Shown piece after piece: positions 45,569 through 46,184 of a stretch of DNA of 46,184 bases. The translations under genes and the position numbers were made by a program. The stretch spans positions 978,899 through 1,025,082 of the forward strand of contig NZ_RAIF01000012.1 of NCBI RefSeq assembly GCF_003671715.1, given 5' to 3'. The notes under the pieces were generated by a model that was not told the origin of the DNA, did not search any database, and saw only the letters and a list, made by a program, of their open reading frames with translations. The DNA comes from Streptomyces sp. E2N166. GTDB taxonomy: Bacteria > Actinomycetota > Actinomycetes > Streptomycetales > Streptomycetaceae. Numbering within the stretch: the stretch's first letter is position 1; each line of letters begins with the position of its first letter.

Positions 45569-46184
45569 TCAGTCGCAGGTGAGGGTGCGGGATTCCGGCA
45601 GGGACGCGGTGATCCAGGCGCGTTCGGCGGCGACGGCCTCCGCGCCGGTGATCACGGCGTCCGGGCTGTCGCCGTGCAGGGGGATGCCGATCAGCGCGCG
45701 GTCGCCCTCGACGAGCCGGGCGGTGGTGTCGTCCAGGACGAACGTGATCCGCTCGCCCGCCTTCCCCGGCCGCTCCTGCGGCTTGTGGCTGCGGGTCACG
45801 TCCAGGGTGATCCGGTGCTGTCCGGTCCCCGGCACCGGTTCGGCGCCGGCCACCGTGCCCTCGGCCACCAGACGGGCGCAGGCGAGGTAGCGGGGGCTGC
45901 CGAAGGCGACGCCACCGGACTCGGCGGAGTCGGCCTGCCCGTCGCTCGCCGCGGCCTTGCCGCTCGCCGCGTCCTCGGCCCCGTTCCCGCCCTGCACCAC
46001 CAGCCAGCCGAGCCCCGTCACCACCACGCCGGCGCATGCCACCGCGAGGGCGCCGAAGGCGACGGCGAGCGGACGGCGCCGGGGGCGGCGGGACGGCGCC
46101 CCCGCCGGGGAGGCCTCGGGGCCGGGAAGCGGCTCGCTCAGCGACCGCCCGACGATACCCAGCTGTTCGCGCAGCAGCGCCACG
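45569..46184 (-). CDS. Single-pass membrane-anchored protein, unknown (at window edge)
   Basis: 204 codons from a GTG at 46183, but the frame may continue beyond the edge, so the true start is not known. A Pro/Arg-rich inner part (SRRPRRRPL) precedes one membrane segment (AVAFGALAVACAGVVVTGLGW), then an Ala/Gly/Ser linker and an outer domain of about 125 residues with two Cys (YLACARLVAEG and the C-terminal LTCD), perhaps a disulfide. The RSHKPQERPG and DGDSPDAVITG-like segments do not match a family I know. Convergent with the subtilase. Confidence 0.75.
   Translation of the reverse strand, partial: VALLREQLGIVGRSLSEPLPGPEASPAGAPSRRPRRRPLAVAFGALAVACAGVVVTGLGWLVVQGGNGAEDAASGKAAASDGQADSAESGGVAFGSPRYLACARLVAEGTVAGAEPVPGTGQHRITLDVTRSHKPQERPGKAGERITFVLDDTTARLVEGDRALIGIPLHGDSPDAVITGAEAVAAERAWITASLPESRTLTCD

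Overview
The window is chromosomal DNA of a Streptomyces species. It is very GC-rich, third codon positions are almost all G or C, GTG starts are common, and the gene order follows the conserved core I recall from S. coelicolor between about SCO2599 (rne) and SCO2643 (pepN). I see no IS element, prophage, CRISPR array or rRNA gene.

Region 1 (1-16896, all minus strand) holds wall growth, nucleotide and translation genes. Reading with transcription from right to left: valS, folC, a DUF4233 membrane protein, ndk, then mreB, mreC, mreD, mrdA (PBP2) and rodA, which together build lateral and spore wall. Next come a B12-binding-type radical SAM protein, a repeat-built hydrophobic protein, a DUF2344 protein, and the N-terminal third of RNase E, which runs off the left edge.

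Region 2 (17035-23279) starts with a PYGQQ-rich anchored protein on the plus strand, convergent to clpX across a strong two-way terminator. clpX, clpP2, clpP1 and tig (minus) form the folding and proteolysis block, with a ClgR-type site upstream of clpP1. tRNA-Pro(TGG) and tRNA-Gly(TCC) follow.

Region 3 (23579-31000) is a mixed set of housekeeping and accessory genes: a two-TM DUF3592-like protein, a 64-residue membrane protein, a gene-poor 660-base stretch, an acyltransferase-3 membrane enzyme, an HD hydrolase, a membrane-anchored PP2C phosphatase, an Eis-like acetyltransferase, a Nei/Fpg DNA glycosylase and rpiB.

Region 4 (31140-46184) holds two paralogous amino acid permeases flanking bioY, sodF behind a perfect Nur box, a methyltransferase C-terminal fragment, a DsbA-like protein of the Rv2466c family, pepN, an AbiEi/Vsr-like protein, a Nudix hydrolase beside a decayed coding fragment, a large secreted subtilase, and an edge-truncated anchored protein.

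The most unusual observations are: (a) the first permease stops at an amber codon that sits exactly where the other copies of an 18-bp in-frame repeat have GAG, with 35 further coding-like codons behind it; (b) a protein built from repeated hydrophobic segments lies between two genes that are fused or paired in other bacteria; (c) two gene remnants with strong coding signature.
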